Made by a program: the position numbers and the translations under genes. A DNA stretch of 64,000 nucleotides, from NCBI GenBank assembly GCA_037443705.1, contig JBBINV010000001.1:62001-126000 (forward strand). The letters are read 5' to 3'. The number at the start of each line of letters is the position of its first letter. Position 1 is the first letter of the stretch. This DNA comes from 2-02-FULL-66-14 sp037443705 (GTDB lineage: Bacteria > Pseudomonadota > Gammaproteobacteria > Burkholderiales > SG8-39). A model generated the notes under the pieces. That model had not been told where the DNA came from. It searched no databases and was given only the letters and a program-made list of their open reading frames with translations. Below are positions 55,980 to 63,440 of the stretch, one piece after another.

Positions 55980-55988
55980 GCCTCGCCG

Positions 55989-56690
55989 TCAGCCGTGCAT
56001 CGTGAGGCCGCCCGAGACGCTGAGGGTCTGGCCGGTGATGAACTCGGCGTCGTCGCTCGAGAGGAACAGCACCGCGCCGGGGATGTCTTCGGGCTTGCCC
56101 AGCCGCCCGATCGGGATCGCGCGGCGATAGGCTTCGCGCAGCTTCTCCGGATTGCCGGCGCCCTGCATGAAGGCTTCGAGCATACCGGTCTCGGTGAGCC
56201 CCGGGCAGACGGTGTTGAGGCGCACGCCTTTGGAGGCGAGCTCGCGCGAAAGGGTCTTCGTGAGCGCGATGATCCCGCCCTTGCACGCCGAGTAGGGCGC
56301 CTCGCCCGAGGAGCCCACGCGGCCCGCATCCGACGCGATGTTCACGACCTTGCCGCCCCCGCGCTCGACCATGCCGGGGAGCACGCAATGCAGCAGATTC
56401 ATCGCGCCGACGAGATTGATCGAGATGATCTTCTGCCAGAACGCGGGATCGGTCTTGAGAAACGGCTTGAACATGTCCCAGCCCGCGTTGTTCACGAGGA
56501 TGTCCACCGGCCCGACCCTGTCAACCGCGGTCTTTACGCCCTGGTAGTCGGTGATATCCACAGGGGGGGTGCCGTTGAGGTCGAACACCACGACCCGGGT
56601 TCCTTCCTCCTCGAATCGCCGCACGATCGCGGCGCCGATGCCGGCGGCTCCGCCGGTCACGATTGCGGTCTTGCCTTTCAGTCCTCTCAT
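55989..56690 (-). CDS. Short-chain dehydrogenase/reductase, BadH-like (2-hydroxycyclohexanecarboxyl-CoA dehydrogenase-like)
   Basis: A 233-aa NAD(P)-dependent SDR. The Rossmann motif is TGGAAGIGAAIV, then VDILVNNAGWDMFKPF, the catalytic Tyr/Lys in GSSGEAPYSACKGG and the C-terminal GQTLSVSGGLTMHG. The NNAGWDMFKPF and GSSGEAxYSACKGG stretches strongly recall BadH, which oxidises 2-hydroxycyclohexanecarboxyl-CoA in the Rhodopseudomonas benzoate route; an SDR (bzdZ) also occurs in Azoarcus benzoyl-CoA clusters. It is the last gene of the leftward korAB operon. A role on alicyclic CoA thioesters is likely, but the exact substrate is inferred. Confidence 0.82.
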   Translation of the reverse strand: MRGLKGKTAIVTGGAAGIGAAIVRRFEEEGTRVVVFDLNGTPPVDITDYQGVKTAVDRVGPVDILVNNAGWDMFKPFLKTDPAFWQKIISINLVGAMNLLHCVLPGMVERGGGKVVNIASDAGRVGSSGEAPYSACKGGIIALTKTLSRELASKGVRLNTVCPGLTETGMLEAFMQGAGNPEKLREAYRRAIPIGRLGKPEDIPGAVLFLSSDDAEFITGQTLSVSGGLTMHG

Positions 56691-56694
56691 CGGT

Positions 56695-57093
56695 TCACTC
56701 CGGTGGTATCACGGCGGTCGCCTCGAGCTCGATCTTGGCGGGGCTGTCGAGGAGGTCCGAGACGAAGATCATGCTCATGCAGGGGTAGTGCCGCCCCATC
56801 AGCGCGCGCCAGATCCGGCCGAGCTGCGGCCGCGCGGCGAGATACGCGGGCTTGTCGCAGCAGAAGGCGGTGATGCGGCAGATGTGCTCGGGCCGCCCGC
56901 CGTCCGAGGCGAGCACCGCGAGCACGTTCTTCAGCGCCTGCTCGAACTGTGGCGCAATCTCTTCCGAATGAAACTTCTGCGCGGCGTCCCAGCCGACCTG
57001 CCCGGCGACGAACACGATGCGCCCCGCCGGCACCGAGATGCCGTTGGCGTAGCCGACCGGCGGCGCCCAGCCTTCCGGGAGCAGGACCTTCAT
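56695..57093 (-). CDS. YjgF/YER057c/UK114 (RidA-like) family protein
   Basis: A 132-aa protein of the RidA superfamily: GRIVFVAGQVGWDAAQKFHSEEIAPQFEQALKNVLAVL and the C-terminal AKIELEATAVIPPE. By alignment to E. coli RidA the catalytic Arg105 position (VARLP) reads SDLLD here, so the classical imine deaminase activity is doubtful and another subfamily activity is likely. The ATG at 57093 overlaps the ferritin-like stop by 4 nt and 4 nt separate it from the SDR start. A function tied to benzoyl-CoA catabolism is inferred only from its operon. Confidence 0.8.
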   Translation of the reverse strand: MKVLLPEGWAPPVGYANGISVPAGRIVFVAGQVGWDAAQKFHSEEIAPQFEQALKNVLAVLASDGGRPEHICRITAFCCDKPAYLAARPQLGRIWRALMGRHYPCMSMIFVSDLLDSPAKIELEATAVIPPE

Positions 57094-57641
57094 TCGGAGT
57101 AGTTCGGCGGGTCGAGGTCGCGGTCCCAGCCGGGCTCGGGCTTCTCGACCTTCGTCATCCAGGCCTTGATCAGGCGAATATGCTCGCGCTCCTCCTTCGC
57201 CATCTGCGCAGCCACGCGCCGGACCTCCGCGGGCGCCACCGAGCGCGTCATGTTGCGAAAGAACGCCGCGGCGCGCTCCTCGCTGCGGAGCGCGAGTTCC
57301 AGCGCGTGGAAGGGCTTCATCAGGTAATGGAGCTCGGTCACCGGCGCGCTCTCGGGCGCGTCGGTGCCGCGCCACAGCCACGACGTCGCCTGCGCGGGCG
57401 GGGTGCTCCAGCCCATGCGCTTCATGATCTCCTTCGCGTGCAGGTCTTCGACCCGCGCGAGCTTCCGAAAGAGCTTCGCCACCTCCGGGTTGTTGTGCAC
57501 TTCCATCTGGTCGGCGAACTCGCCGTAGCGCTCGGCGGCGTCGGCTTCCATGTGGTAGGCCTGGATCATGAAATCCGTGTAGGCGGATTTCGCCCGGGGT
57601 GCGGTCTTCGCAGCAGGTTTCCTGACGGCTCTTTTTTTCAT
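57090..57641 (-). CDS. Ferritin-like / rubrerythrin-type four-helix protein
   Basis: A 183-aa protein. A basic N-terminus rich in Lys/Ala/Pro (residues 1-18) precedes a ferritin-like four-helix bundle with diiron-ligand patterns. EADAAERYGEF supplies a Glu, VEDLHAKEI an ExxH, SEERAAAFF a Glu and KEEREHIRLI a second ExxH. Such proteins scavenge peroxide or oxygen or sequester iron. In an operon serving the oxygen-sensitive benzoyl-CoA reductase and 2-oxoacid:ferredoxin oxidoreductase, a protective role is plausible but inferred. It has no rubredoxin domain, so it is not a full rubrerythrin. The start overlaps the korB 3' end by 4 nt. Confidence 0.78.
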   Translation of the reverse strand: MKKRAVRKPAAKTAPRAKSAYTDFMIQAYHMEADAAERYGEFADQMEVHNNPEVAKLFRKLARVEDLHAKEIMKRMGWSTPPAQATSWLWRGTDAPESAPVTELHYLMKPFHALELALRSEERAAAFFRNMTRSVAPAEVRRVAAQMAKEEREHIRLIKAWMTKVEKPEPGWDRDLDPPNYSE

Positions 57642-58477
57642 AGGGCGAACTCGCGCTCGAGCTCTGCGACGCGCTTCGGTTCCTTCGCCACCGGGGGATG
57701 GAACGGCTTGCGGTGTCCCGCATAGAGTACCCCGATATTGAAGCCGTCGTCGGTCATGAGGCGGCGGGCGGCGCGCGCCGGATCGTCGGTGGGCGCGACC
57801 GGAGCCGGCCGGGCGGCCTCCTTCCAGGCGCGCTGCTCGGGCCGGAAGGTGACGCAGGGGCTGAGCACCTCGATGAACGAGAAGCCCGGATGGCGCACGG
57901 CCTGCGCGATCAGGTCCGCGGTGCCGTTCGGGTCGCCGGAGAACGCGCGCGCGATGAAATTCGCGCCCGAGGCGAGCGCGATGACCAGGGGATGGAACTC
58001 GCGCAGGCCCGTCCCGTGCGGCGAGAGCTTGGACGATTCCCAGTCGGGCTCGGTCGTGGGCGAAGGCTGGCCCTTGGTCATGCCGTAGACGCGGTTGTCC
58101 ATCACGATATAAGTGAGGTCCACGTTCCGGCGGCAGGCGTGCAGGAAGTGGTTCCCGCCGATCGAGTAGCCGTCGCCGTCGCCGCCCGCCGCGATCACCG
58201 TGAGCTCGGGCCGCGCGATCTTGAGGCCGGTGGCGGTGGGCAGCGCGCGCCCGTGCACGCCGTGAAAGCCGTAGCACGTGGTGTACGCCGGGATTCGCGA
58301 CGAGCAGCCGATGCCGGAGACGACCGCGACGTTCTCGGGGCGAAGCCCGAGCGACGCGAGCGCCTTGGTGATCGAGGAGAGCACCGTGTAATCGCCGCAT
58401 CCCGGGCACCAGACGGGCTTCACGTCCGACTTGAACAGCTGCGGCGCGATCGCGACGCTTTGCGTCTGCGCGCTCAT
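57638..58477 (-). CDS. korB: 2-oxoacid (2-oxoglutarate):ferredoxin oxidoreductase beta subunit
   Basis: A 279-aa thiamine diphosphate subunit. Fe-S cysteines are in KPVWCPGCGDYTV, SGIGCSSR and the later LSPCVTF. The ThDP/Mg site reads GDGDGYSIGGNHFLHACRRN and VMDNRVYGMTKGQ. Together with KorA it oxidatively decarboxylates 2-oxoglutarate to succinyl-CoA and reduces ferredoxin, the electron donor of class I benzoyl-CoA reductase in Thauera aromatica. The ATG at 58477 overlaps the korA stop by 4 nt. No ferredoxin gene accompanies the pair on this side. Confidence 0.9.
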   Translation of the reverse strand: MSAQTQSVAIAPQLFKSDVKPVWCPGCGDYTVLSSITKALASLGLRPENVAVVSGIGCSSRIPAYTTCYGFHGVHGRALPTATGLKIARPELTVIAAGGDGDGYSIGGNHFLHACRRNVDLTYIVMDNRVYGMTKGQPSPTTEPDWESSKLSPHGTGLREFHPLVIALASGANFIARAFSGDPNGTADLIAQAVRHPGFSFIEVLSPCVTFRPEQRAWKEAARPAPVAPTDDPARAARRLMTDDGFNIGVLYAGHRKPFHPPVAKEPKRVAELEREFAL

Positions 58478-60234
58478 GCGCGGCTCCATTGGACGATTCG
58501 CTCGTGGATCTCCTCGGGCCGCACCGGCAGGGGTCCGGGCTTCCTGAAGCTCGCGAGCTCGCAGGGCACGTCGTACTCGGCGCGCAGGTACTTCAGGAAC
58601 TGGCCGCCGTGGCTCTGCTCGACCACGAGCGCGCGCTTGACGCCCTTCAGCGCGGCGCGAAGCTTGTCGGGCTGTGCGGGGGAGAGAAGCCGCAGCGACA
58701 CCAGCCGCGCTGTCACCCCGGCGTCCTTCATTCGATGAAAAGCCTCCTTCACCGCGCCGGTGCACGAGCCCCAGGTGATCACCGCGAGCTCGCCCTCGCC
58801 TTCGACGTCGGCCCAGTGCTCGCCGTAGTCGATCGAGGCGAGCTTGCGGGCGCGCTTGTCGAGCTGCGCCAGGTGATCCGCCGCGGCCGACGAGGGCGTG
58901 CCGCGCTCGCCGTGCTCGAGGCCGTCCGCGGTGTAGGTGACGCCGGGCGTGCCGGGGATCGCCATCGGCGAGACGCCCGAGGGCGTGAGCGCGTAGCGCC
59001 TGTAGCCCTCGGCGCCCGCGGGGGCGCGGCTGCGCTCGGCGGCGAAGGCGAGGTCGGCGGGGCGATCGACAGTCGCGCGCGCCTGGCCGAGGAACTGGTC
59101 CGAGAGCACGATCGCGGGCGCCTGGAGCCGCTCGGCGAGCGCCACCGCCCATTGCGTCGTCCTGAGGCAGTCGGAAACCGAGTTCGGCGCGAGCACCAGG
59201 TGCGGCGCATCGCCGTGCATCCCGTAGAGCGCGATGTTGAGGTCGGCCTGCTCGGTCTTGGTCGCGATTCCGGTCGAGGGTCCGGTGCGCATCACGTCGA
59301 CCACCACGATCGGGATCTCGGCGGCGACGCCCAGGCCCAGCGCCTCGATCATGAGCGACAGTCCCGGGCCCGAGGTGGCGGTGAGCGCGGGCACGCCCCC
59401 GTAAGAGGCGCCGAGGATCATGTTGACCGAGGCGAGCTCGTCCTCGGCCTGCACGAGCGTGCCGCCCAGGCTCTCGAGCGCGGGCGACATCCATTCGAGC
59501 AGCTCGGTCGCCGGCGTGATCGGGTAGGCCGCCACGAACCGCACGCCGCCGCGCAGCGCCCCGTAGCCCGCGGCCTGATTGCCCGTGATGAGCCAGCGCG
59601 CCGCGCGTGCCGGCGGTCCGGCGAGCCGGTACGCGTCGCCCAGCTTCGCGGCTTCGGCCACGCCCGCGTGCACCGCAGCGAGCGATGCGGCGAGCGCTTC
59701 GGCGCCCTTGTTCATCGATTTCTCCACCGCAGCGCGCAGCGCCTCCCGCGGCAGCCCCACCAGGCCACCGAGCGCGCCGAGCGCCACCATGTTCGGCCAG
59801 CCGCCCTTGATTTTCCTGGAGAGGTCCTTCAGGGGAAGGGCGACGGATTTCGCGCCCGATTTCAGGAACACTTCCGGCACTTCGCCTTGCGCGGGATCGC
59901 GGAGCACCAGGCTCGAGGCATCGAGCGGAAGTTCGGCGGCGAAGCGCGCGACGTTGCCCCAGTCGATCGCGGCGAGCACGTCGGTGCGGTCGTCGACCGA
60001 CTCGCACGGGAAGGTGGCGATCCGGAGCATCGCGGCGGCCTCGCCGCCGCGGATCTGCGGGCCGCTCGAGCGTGTCATCAGGCCGTAGTAGCCGGCCTGC
60101 GCCGCCGCCTCCAGCAGCATGTTGCCCGCGGTCATCACGCCCGCGCCGCCGCTGCCGGCCAGCGCGAGCGAAACCGAATGACGCGTCCCGGTCGGGGTCA
60201 ATGCGGTGTCCTCCAGTTCGGTGCCACGGCCCAT
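58474..60234 (-). CDS. korA: 2-oxoacid (2-oxoglutarate):ferredoxin oxidoreductase alpha subunit (gamma-alpha fusion)
   Basis: A 586-aa subunit in which a gamma domain (residues about 18-195; ALAGSGGAGVMTAGNMLLEAAA, SSGPQIRGGEAAAMLRI) is fused in front of the alpha domains (GNQAAGYGALRGGVRFVAAYPITPATELLEW, ATSGPGLSLMIEALGL, then RYALTPSGVSPMAIPG). This two-subunit layout matches the KorAB enzyme of Thauera aromatica. It is the first gene of the leftward operon and is divergent from oah across about 175 nt. The start ATG at 60234 gives MGRGTELED; a slightly later start cannot be excluded. Confidence 0.9.
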   Translation of the reverse strand: MGRGTELEDTALTPTGTRHSVSLALAGSGGAGVMTAGNMLLEAAAQAGYYGLMTRSSGPQIRGGEAAAMLRIATFPCESVDDRTDVLAAIDWGNVARFAAELPLDASSLVLRDPAQGEVPEVFLKSGAKSVALPLKDLSRKIKGGWPNMVALGALGGLVGLPREALRAAVEKSMNKGAEALAASLAAVHAGVAEAAKLGDAYRLAGPPARAARWLITGNQAAGYGALRGGVRFVAAYPITPATELLEWMSPALESLGGTLVQAEDELASVNMILGASYGGVPALTATSGPGLSLMIEALGLGVAAEIPIVVVDVMRTGPSTGIATKTEQADLNIALYGMHGDAPHLVLAPNSVSDCLRTTQWAVALAERLQAPAIVLSDQFLGQARATVDRPADLAFAAERSRAPAGAEGYRRYALTPSGVSPMAIPGTPGVTYTADGLEHGERGTPSSAAADHLAQLDKRARKLASIDYGEHWADVEGEGELAVITWGSCTGAVKEAFHRMKDAGVTARLVSLRLLSPAQPDKLRAALKGVKRALVVEQSHGGQFLKYLRAEYDVPCELASFRKPGPLPVRPEEIHERIVQWSRA

Positions 60235-60363
60235 TTACGACGATCTCCCGGTCGATTCCTTGTGCCAGATCAAATCCGCCCCCGGATTTGCGCGCTATCT
60301 ATTCGTCTCACCGGGGGAGGGCGCTTGCCGCCGCGCGGTCCCTTCGGCCAAAATAGGTAATAC

Positions 60364-60382
60364 GGTACTTGAATACCATAAT
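60364..60382 (+). promoter_or_regulatory. AT-rich promoter/operator candidate upstream of oah
   Basis: In the 175-nt gap between the divergent korA and oah genes, bases 60345-60385 form a marked AT-rich island. It holds an imperfect dyad GGTACTTGAATACC (60364-60377; 5 of 7 positions symmetrical) directly abutting CATAAT (60377-60382), a good -10 element 28 nt before the oah ATG. No convincing -35 box is seen at 16-18 nt, which suggests activator-dependent transcription. No TGCA repeats of the BzdR type and no clear FNR box were found. Confidence 0.35.
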
Positions 60383-60409
60383 TGGCGGACGAGGGAAAGG
60401 ACCCAGGCC

Positions 60410-61510
60410 ATGGCGGAGTTGATCAAGAATCACGACCTCGCGGAGATCGCGGTGCCGGGGGTCAGAGTCGAGAAGGTGCCGGCGCGCGCACCCGACGGCC
60501 GCGTCGCCGCGGGCCTGTACAACGCCTGGATCTGGCTCGACAACCCGGCGCAGTACAACTCCTACACCACCGAGATGGTGAAGGGGCTGATCCTCGCCTT
60601 CCGCGCCGCCTCGAACGCGCGCGACGTCGCCTCGGTGGTGTTCACGGGCACAGGCGACCGGGCCTTCTGCACCGGAGGCAACACCAAGGAGTACGCCGAA
60701 TACTACGCCGGGCGCCCGCAGGAGTACCGCCAGTACATGCGGCTGTTCAACGACATGGTGAGCGCGATCCTCGCCTGCGACAAGCCGGTGATCTGCCGCG
60801 TGAACGGCATGCGCATCGGCGGCGGCCAGGAGATCGGCATGGCGTGCGATTTTTCCGTCGCGCAGGACCTCGCGCGCTTCGGCCAGGCCGGCCCCAAGCA
60901 CGGCTCTGCGCCGATCGGCGGCGCGACCGACTTTCTCCCCGTGGTGATCGGCGCCGAGCGCGCCATGGCCGCGTGCGTGCTGTGCGAGCCGTTCTCGGCG
61001 CACGAGGCCTACCACATGGGCATGCTCACCGACATCGCGCCGGCGCTGAAGGTGGACGGCAAGTTCGTCGCGAATCCGCTGGTCGAGACCAGCCGGGTTT
61101 ACGACGAATTCGGAAGGCTGGTTTTCGGCAAATCGAAAACCGGCGACCAGCTGAAGGCGGGGAAGGCCCTTCTTTCAAGAGGCACCGTCGACCTTTCGGC
61201 CCTCGATGCCAGGGTCGAAGAGCTCTGCTCGAAGATCCTGCTCACGTTCCCTGACTGCACCACCAAGACGCTCGAGGAGCTGCGCAAGCCCAAGCTCGAG
61301 GCCTGGAACCGCAACAAGGAGGACTCGCGCGCATGGCTCGCGCTCAACATGATGACCGAGGCACGCGCCGGCTTCACCGCCTTCAACGAGGGCACGAAGG
61401 AAGACCGCGAGGTGGACTTCGTGCTGCTGCGCCAGAAGCTCGCCGGCAACCAGAGCTGGGTCGGATCCTTGCACGACGAGATCCAGCCCAAGGCGAAGAA
61501 ACGCGCATGA
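60410..61510 (+). CDS. oah: 6-oxocyclohex-1-ene-1-carbonyl-CoA hydrolase
   Basis: Crotonase-superfamily enzyme of 366 aa (Thauera enzyme about 376) that adds water and hydrolytically opens the ring of 6-oxocyclohex-1-ene-1-carbonyl-CoA to 3-hydroxypimelyl-CoA. Visible signatures are NAWIWLDNPAQYNSYTTEMV, FTGTGDRAFCTGGNTKEYAEYYAGRP (oxyanion-hole segment), MRIGGGQEIGMACDFSVAQD and KHGSAPIGGATDFLP. The long C-terminal region (DCTTKTLEELRKPKLEAWNRNKEDSRAWLALNM) is specific to this family. The ATG at 60410 is preceded by GGGAAAGG; the upstream frame is leader. First gene of the rightward operon; the stop overlaps the dch start. Confidence 0.93.
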   Translation: MAELIKNHDLAEIAVPGVRVEKVPARAPDGRVAAGLYNAWIWLDNPAQYNSYTTEMVKGLILAFRAASNARDVASVVFTGTGDRAFCTGGNTKEYAEYYAGRPQEYRQYMRLFNDMVSAILACDKPVICRVNGMRIGGGQEIGMACDFSVAQDLARFGQAGPKHGSAPIGGATDFLPVVIGAERAMAACVLCEPFSAHEAYHMGMLTDIAPALKVDGKFVANPLVETSRVYDEFGRLVFGKSKTGDQLKAGKALLSRGTVDLSALDARVEELCSKILLTFPDCTTKTLEELRKPKLEAWNRNKEDSRAWLALNMMTEARAGFTAFNEGTKEDREVDFVLLRQKLAGNQSWVGSLHDEIQPKAKKRA

Positions 61511-62277
61511 GCGAGGCGCCGCTCAAGGTCTGGCTGGAGCGCGACGGGGCGCTGCTGCGGCTGCGTCTGGCGCGCCCGAAGGCGAACATCGTCGACGCGC
61601 GGATGATCGCGGCGCTCGACGCCGCGTTCGCGGCGCACGCCGGCAACGCGGGGCTGCTCGCCGCGCTCGTCGATCACGAGGGGCCGCATTTCTCCTTCGG
61701 CGCCAGCGTCCAGGAGCACCTGCCGGCGCAATGTGCGCAGATGATCCGCTCGCTGCACGCGCTGCTCGAGCGCATGCTCGCGTGGCCCCGGCCGATCCTC
61801 GTCGCCGTGCGTGGCCAGTGTCTCGGAGGCGGGCTCGAGCTGGCCGTCGCCGCGAACCTGATCTTTGCCGGGTGCGAGGCGCAGTTCGGCCAGCCCGAGA
61901 TCAAGCTCGGCGTGATCGCGCCGGCGGCGTCCTGCCTGCTGCCCGAGCGCATCGGCCAGGCGCGCGCCGAGGACCTGCTGTATTCGGGCCGCGCGATCGA
62001 CGCCGCGACGGCGCTCGCCTGGGGGCTCGCGAGCCAGGTGGCCGAGGACCCGGAGGCCGCGGCGCTCGAGTACTTCGAGCGCCAGCTCGCCGGAAAAAGC
62101 GCCGCGGCGCTCGCCTGGGCGGTGCGCGCGGCGCGCGCGCCGCATGCAGCGCGGATGCAGGCGCGGCTCGCAGAGGTCGAGCGGCTCTATCTCGACGGAC
62201 TGATGAAGACGCGCGACGCCGTGGAGGGGCTGAACGCCTTCCTCGAGAAGCGCACGCCAAAGTGGGAGCACCGATGA
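61507..62277 (+). CDS. dch: Cyclohexa-1,5-dienecarbonyl-CoA hydratase
   Basis: Crotonase-family hydratase of 256 aa, matching the Thauera Dch length. It adds water to cyclohexa-1,5-diene-1-carbonyl-CoA, the product of benzoyl-CoA reductase, giving 6-hydroxycyclohex-1-ene-1-carbonyl-CoA. Visible are LARPKANIVDARMIAALDAAF, HFSFGASVQEHLP (oxyanion-hole strand), GQCLGGGLELAVAANLIF and GQPEIKLGVIAPAAS. It is coupled to oah and bcrC by 4-nt ATGA overlaps. The dehydrogenase gene had, which often sits between dch and oah, is not here. Confidence 0.92.
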   Translation: MSEAPLKVWLERDGALLRLRLARPKANIVDARMIAALDAAFAAHAGNAGLLAALVDHEGPHFSFGASVQEHLPAQCAQMIRSLHALLERMLAWPRPILVAVRGQCLGGGLELAVAANLIFAGCEAQFGQPEIKLGVIAPAASCLLPERIGQARAEDLLYSGRAIDAATALAWGLASQVAEDPEAAALEYFERQLAGKSAAALAWAVRAARAPHAARMQARLAEVERLYLDGLMKTRDAVEGLNAFLEKRTPKWEHR

Positions 62278-63440
62278 GCGTTCGAGACGTTGTTTCGCGT
62301 TGCGAGGCCCTGTTCGAGGACCTGCACTTCAACGCGGTCAAGCAGTGGAAGGCGGCCGCGCCCGGCCGCAAGGCGATCGGCTACATGCCGATCTACGTGC
62401 CGCACGAGATCATCCACGCCGCGGGGATGCTGCCGGTGGGCATCTTCGGCGGCGGCGACCAGATCGAGGTGATCCAGGGCGACGCCTACTACCAGAGCTA
62501 CATCTGCCGCATCCCGCGCTCGACCGTCGAGCTCGGGCTCACGGGGCGCCTGGACTGCCTCGACGGGATGCTTTTCCCGTCGATCTGCGACGTGATCCGC
62601 AACCTCTCGGGCATGTGGCAGATCATGTTCAAGGACAAGTACGTGCGCTACGTCGACGTGCCGCAGAACTACGACGACGCGATCGGCGGTGCCTTTTACA
62701 TGCATGAAATGCAGCAGCTTCGGGACGATTTGAGCCGTCTCTCCGGAAAACCCGTGACGGACGACGCGCTGCGCGCTTCGATCTCCGTCTACAACGAAAA
62801 CCGCAAGGCGATCCGCGATCTCTACGCCTACCGCGCGCAGAAGCCCTGGCAGGCGCCGACCTCCGAGGTGTACCTGCTGATGCGCGCGGGCTGTGTCCTG
62901 CCGCCCGAGGAGCATACCGGGCTCGTGACACGCTATCTCAGATCTTGTGAACTTGAAAAGAGACCCAGGCGCGACAACGCGCGCGTCGTGGTCACGGGCT
63001 CGTTCTGCGAGCAGCCGCCGCTCGGGCTCATCAAGTCGATAGAGATGGCGGGCTGCTACGTGGTGGACGACGACTACGCGCTGACGCTTCGCTGGCTGCT
63101 CGACGACGTGGACACCGCGGGCGACCCGCTCGAAGCGCTGGCGAAGGCGTTCCTGCACCGCTCGGCGCAGACCTCGTCGAAGTACGACGACAGGAAGGAG
63201 GACAAGGGGAAATATCTCCTGCATCAGGTGAAGAGCCGCGGCGCCGAGGGCGTGATCTTTTCGGCGCCCTCGTTCTGCGATCCCGCGCTCCTCGAGCGCC
63301 CGATGCTCCAGGAGGTGCTCGCCCGGCACAAGATCCCCTATACCGCCTTCAAGTACGCCGAGAACACCGGCCAGATGGCCCCGATCCGCGAGCAGGCGGG
63401 CACTTTCGCCGACTCGATCAAGCTGTGGAGCGCCGCATGA
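62274..63440 (+). CDS. bcrC: Benzoyl-CoA reductase subunit C
   Basis: A 388-aa subunit (Thauera BcrC about 386) of ATP-dependent class I benzoyl-CoA reductase, a 2-hydroxyacyl-CoA dehydratase-family protein. With BcrB it binds the substrate and the Fe-S cluster where the ring is reduced. Family segments are GRKAIGYMPIYVPHEIIHAAGMLPVGIFG near residue 32, the cysteine-bearing SYICRIPRSTVELGL, FPSICDVIRNLSGMW, GSFCEQPPLGLIKSIEMAGCYVVDDDY and SAPSFCDPALLERPML. Translationally coupled on both sides. The presence of this gene implies the ATPase subunits BcrA/BcrD beyond the window. Confidence 0.93.
   Translation: MSVRDVVSRCEALFEDLHFNAVKQWKAAAPGRKAIGYMPIYVPHEIIHAAGMLPVGIFGGGDQIEVIQGDAYYQSYICRIPRSTVELGLTGRLDCLDGMLFPSICDVIRNLSGMWQIMFKDKYVRYVDVPQNYDDAIGGAFYMHEMQQLRDDLSRLSGKPVTDDALRASISVYNENRKAIRDLYAYRAQKPWQAPTSEVYLLMRAGCVLPPEEHTGLVTRYLRSCELEKRPRRDNARVVVTGSFCEQPPLGLIKSIEMAGCYVVDDDYALTLRWLLDDVDTAGDPLEALAKAFLHRSAQTSSKYDDRKEDKGKYLLHQVKSRGAEGVIFSAPSFCDPALLERPMLQEVLARHKIPYTAFKYAENTGQMAPIREQAGTFADSIKLWSAA

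Noticed and set aside
60360..60390. FNR-type box TTGAT-N4-ATCAA upstream of oah
   Set aside because: TTGAATACCATAA matches only the left half-site; the right half does not form the required inverted repeat.
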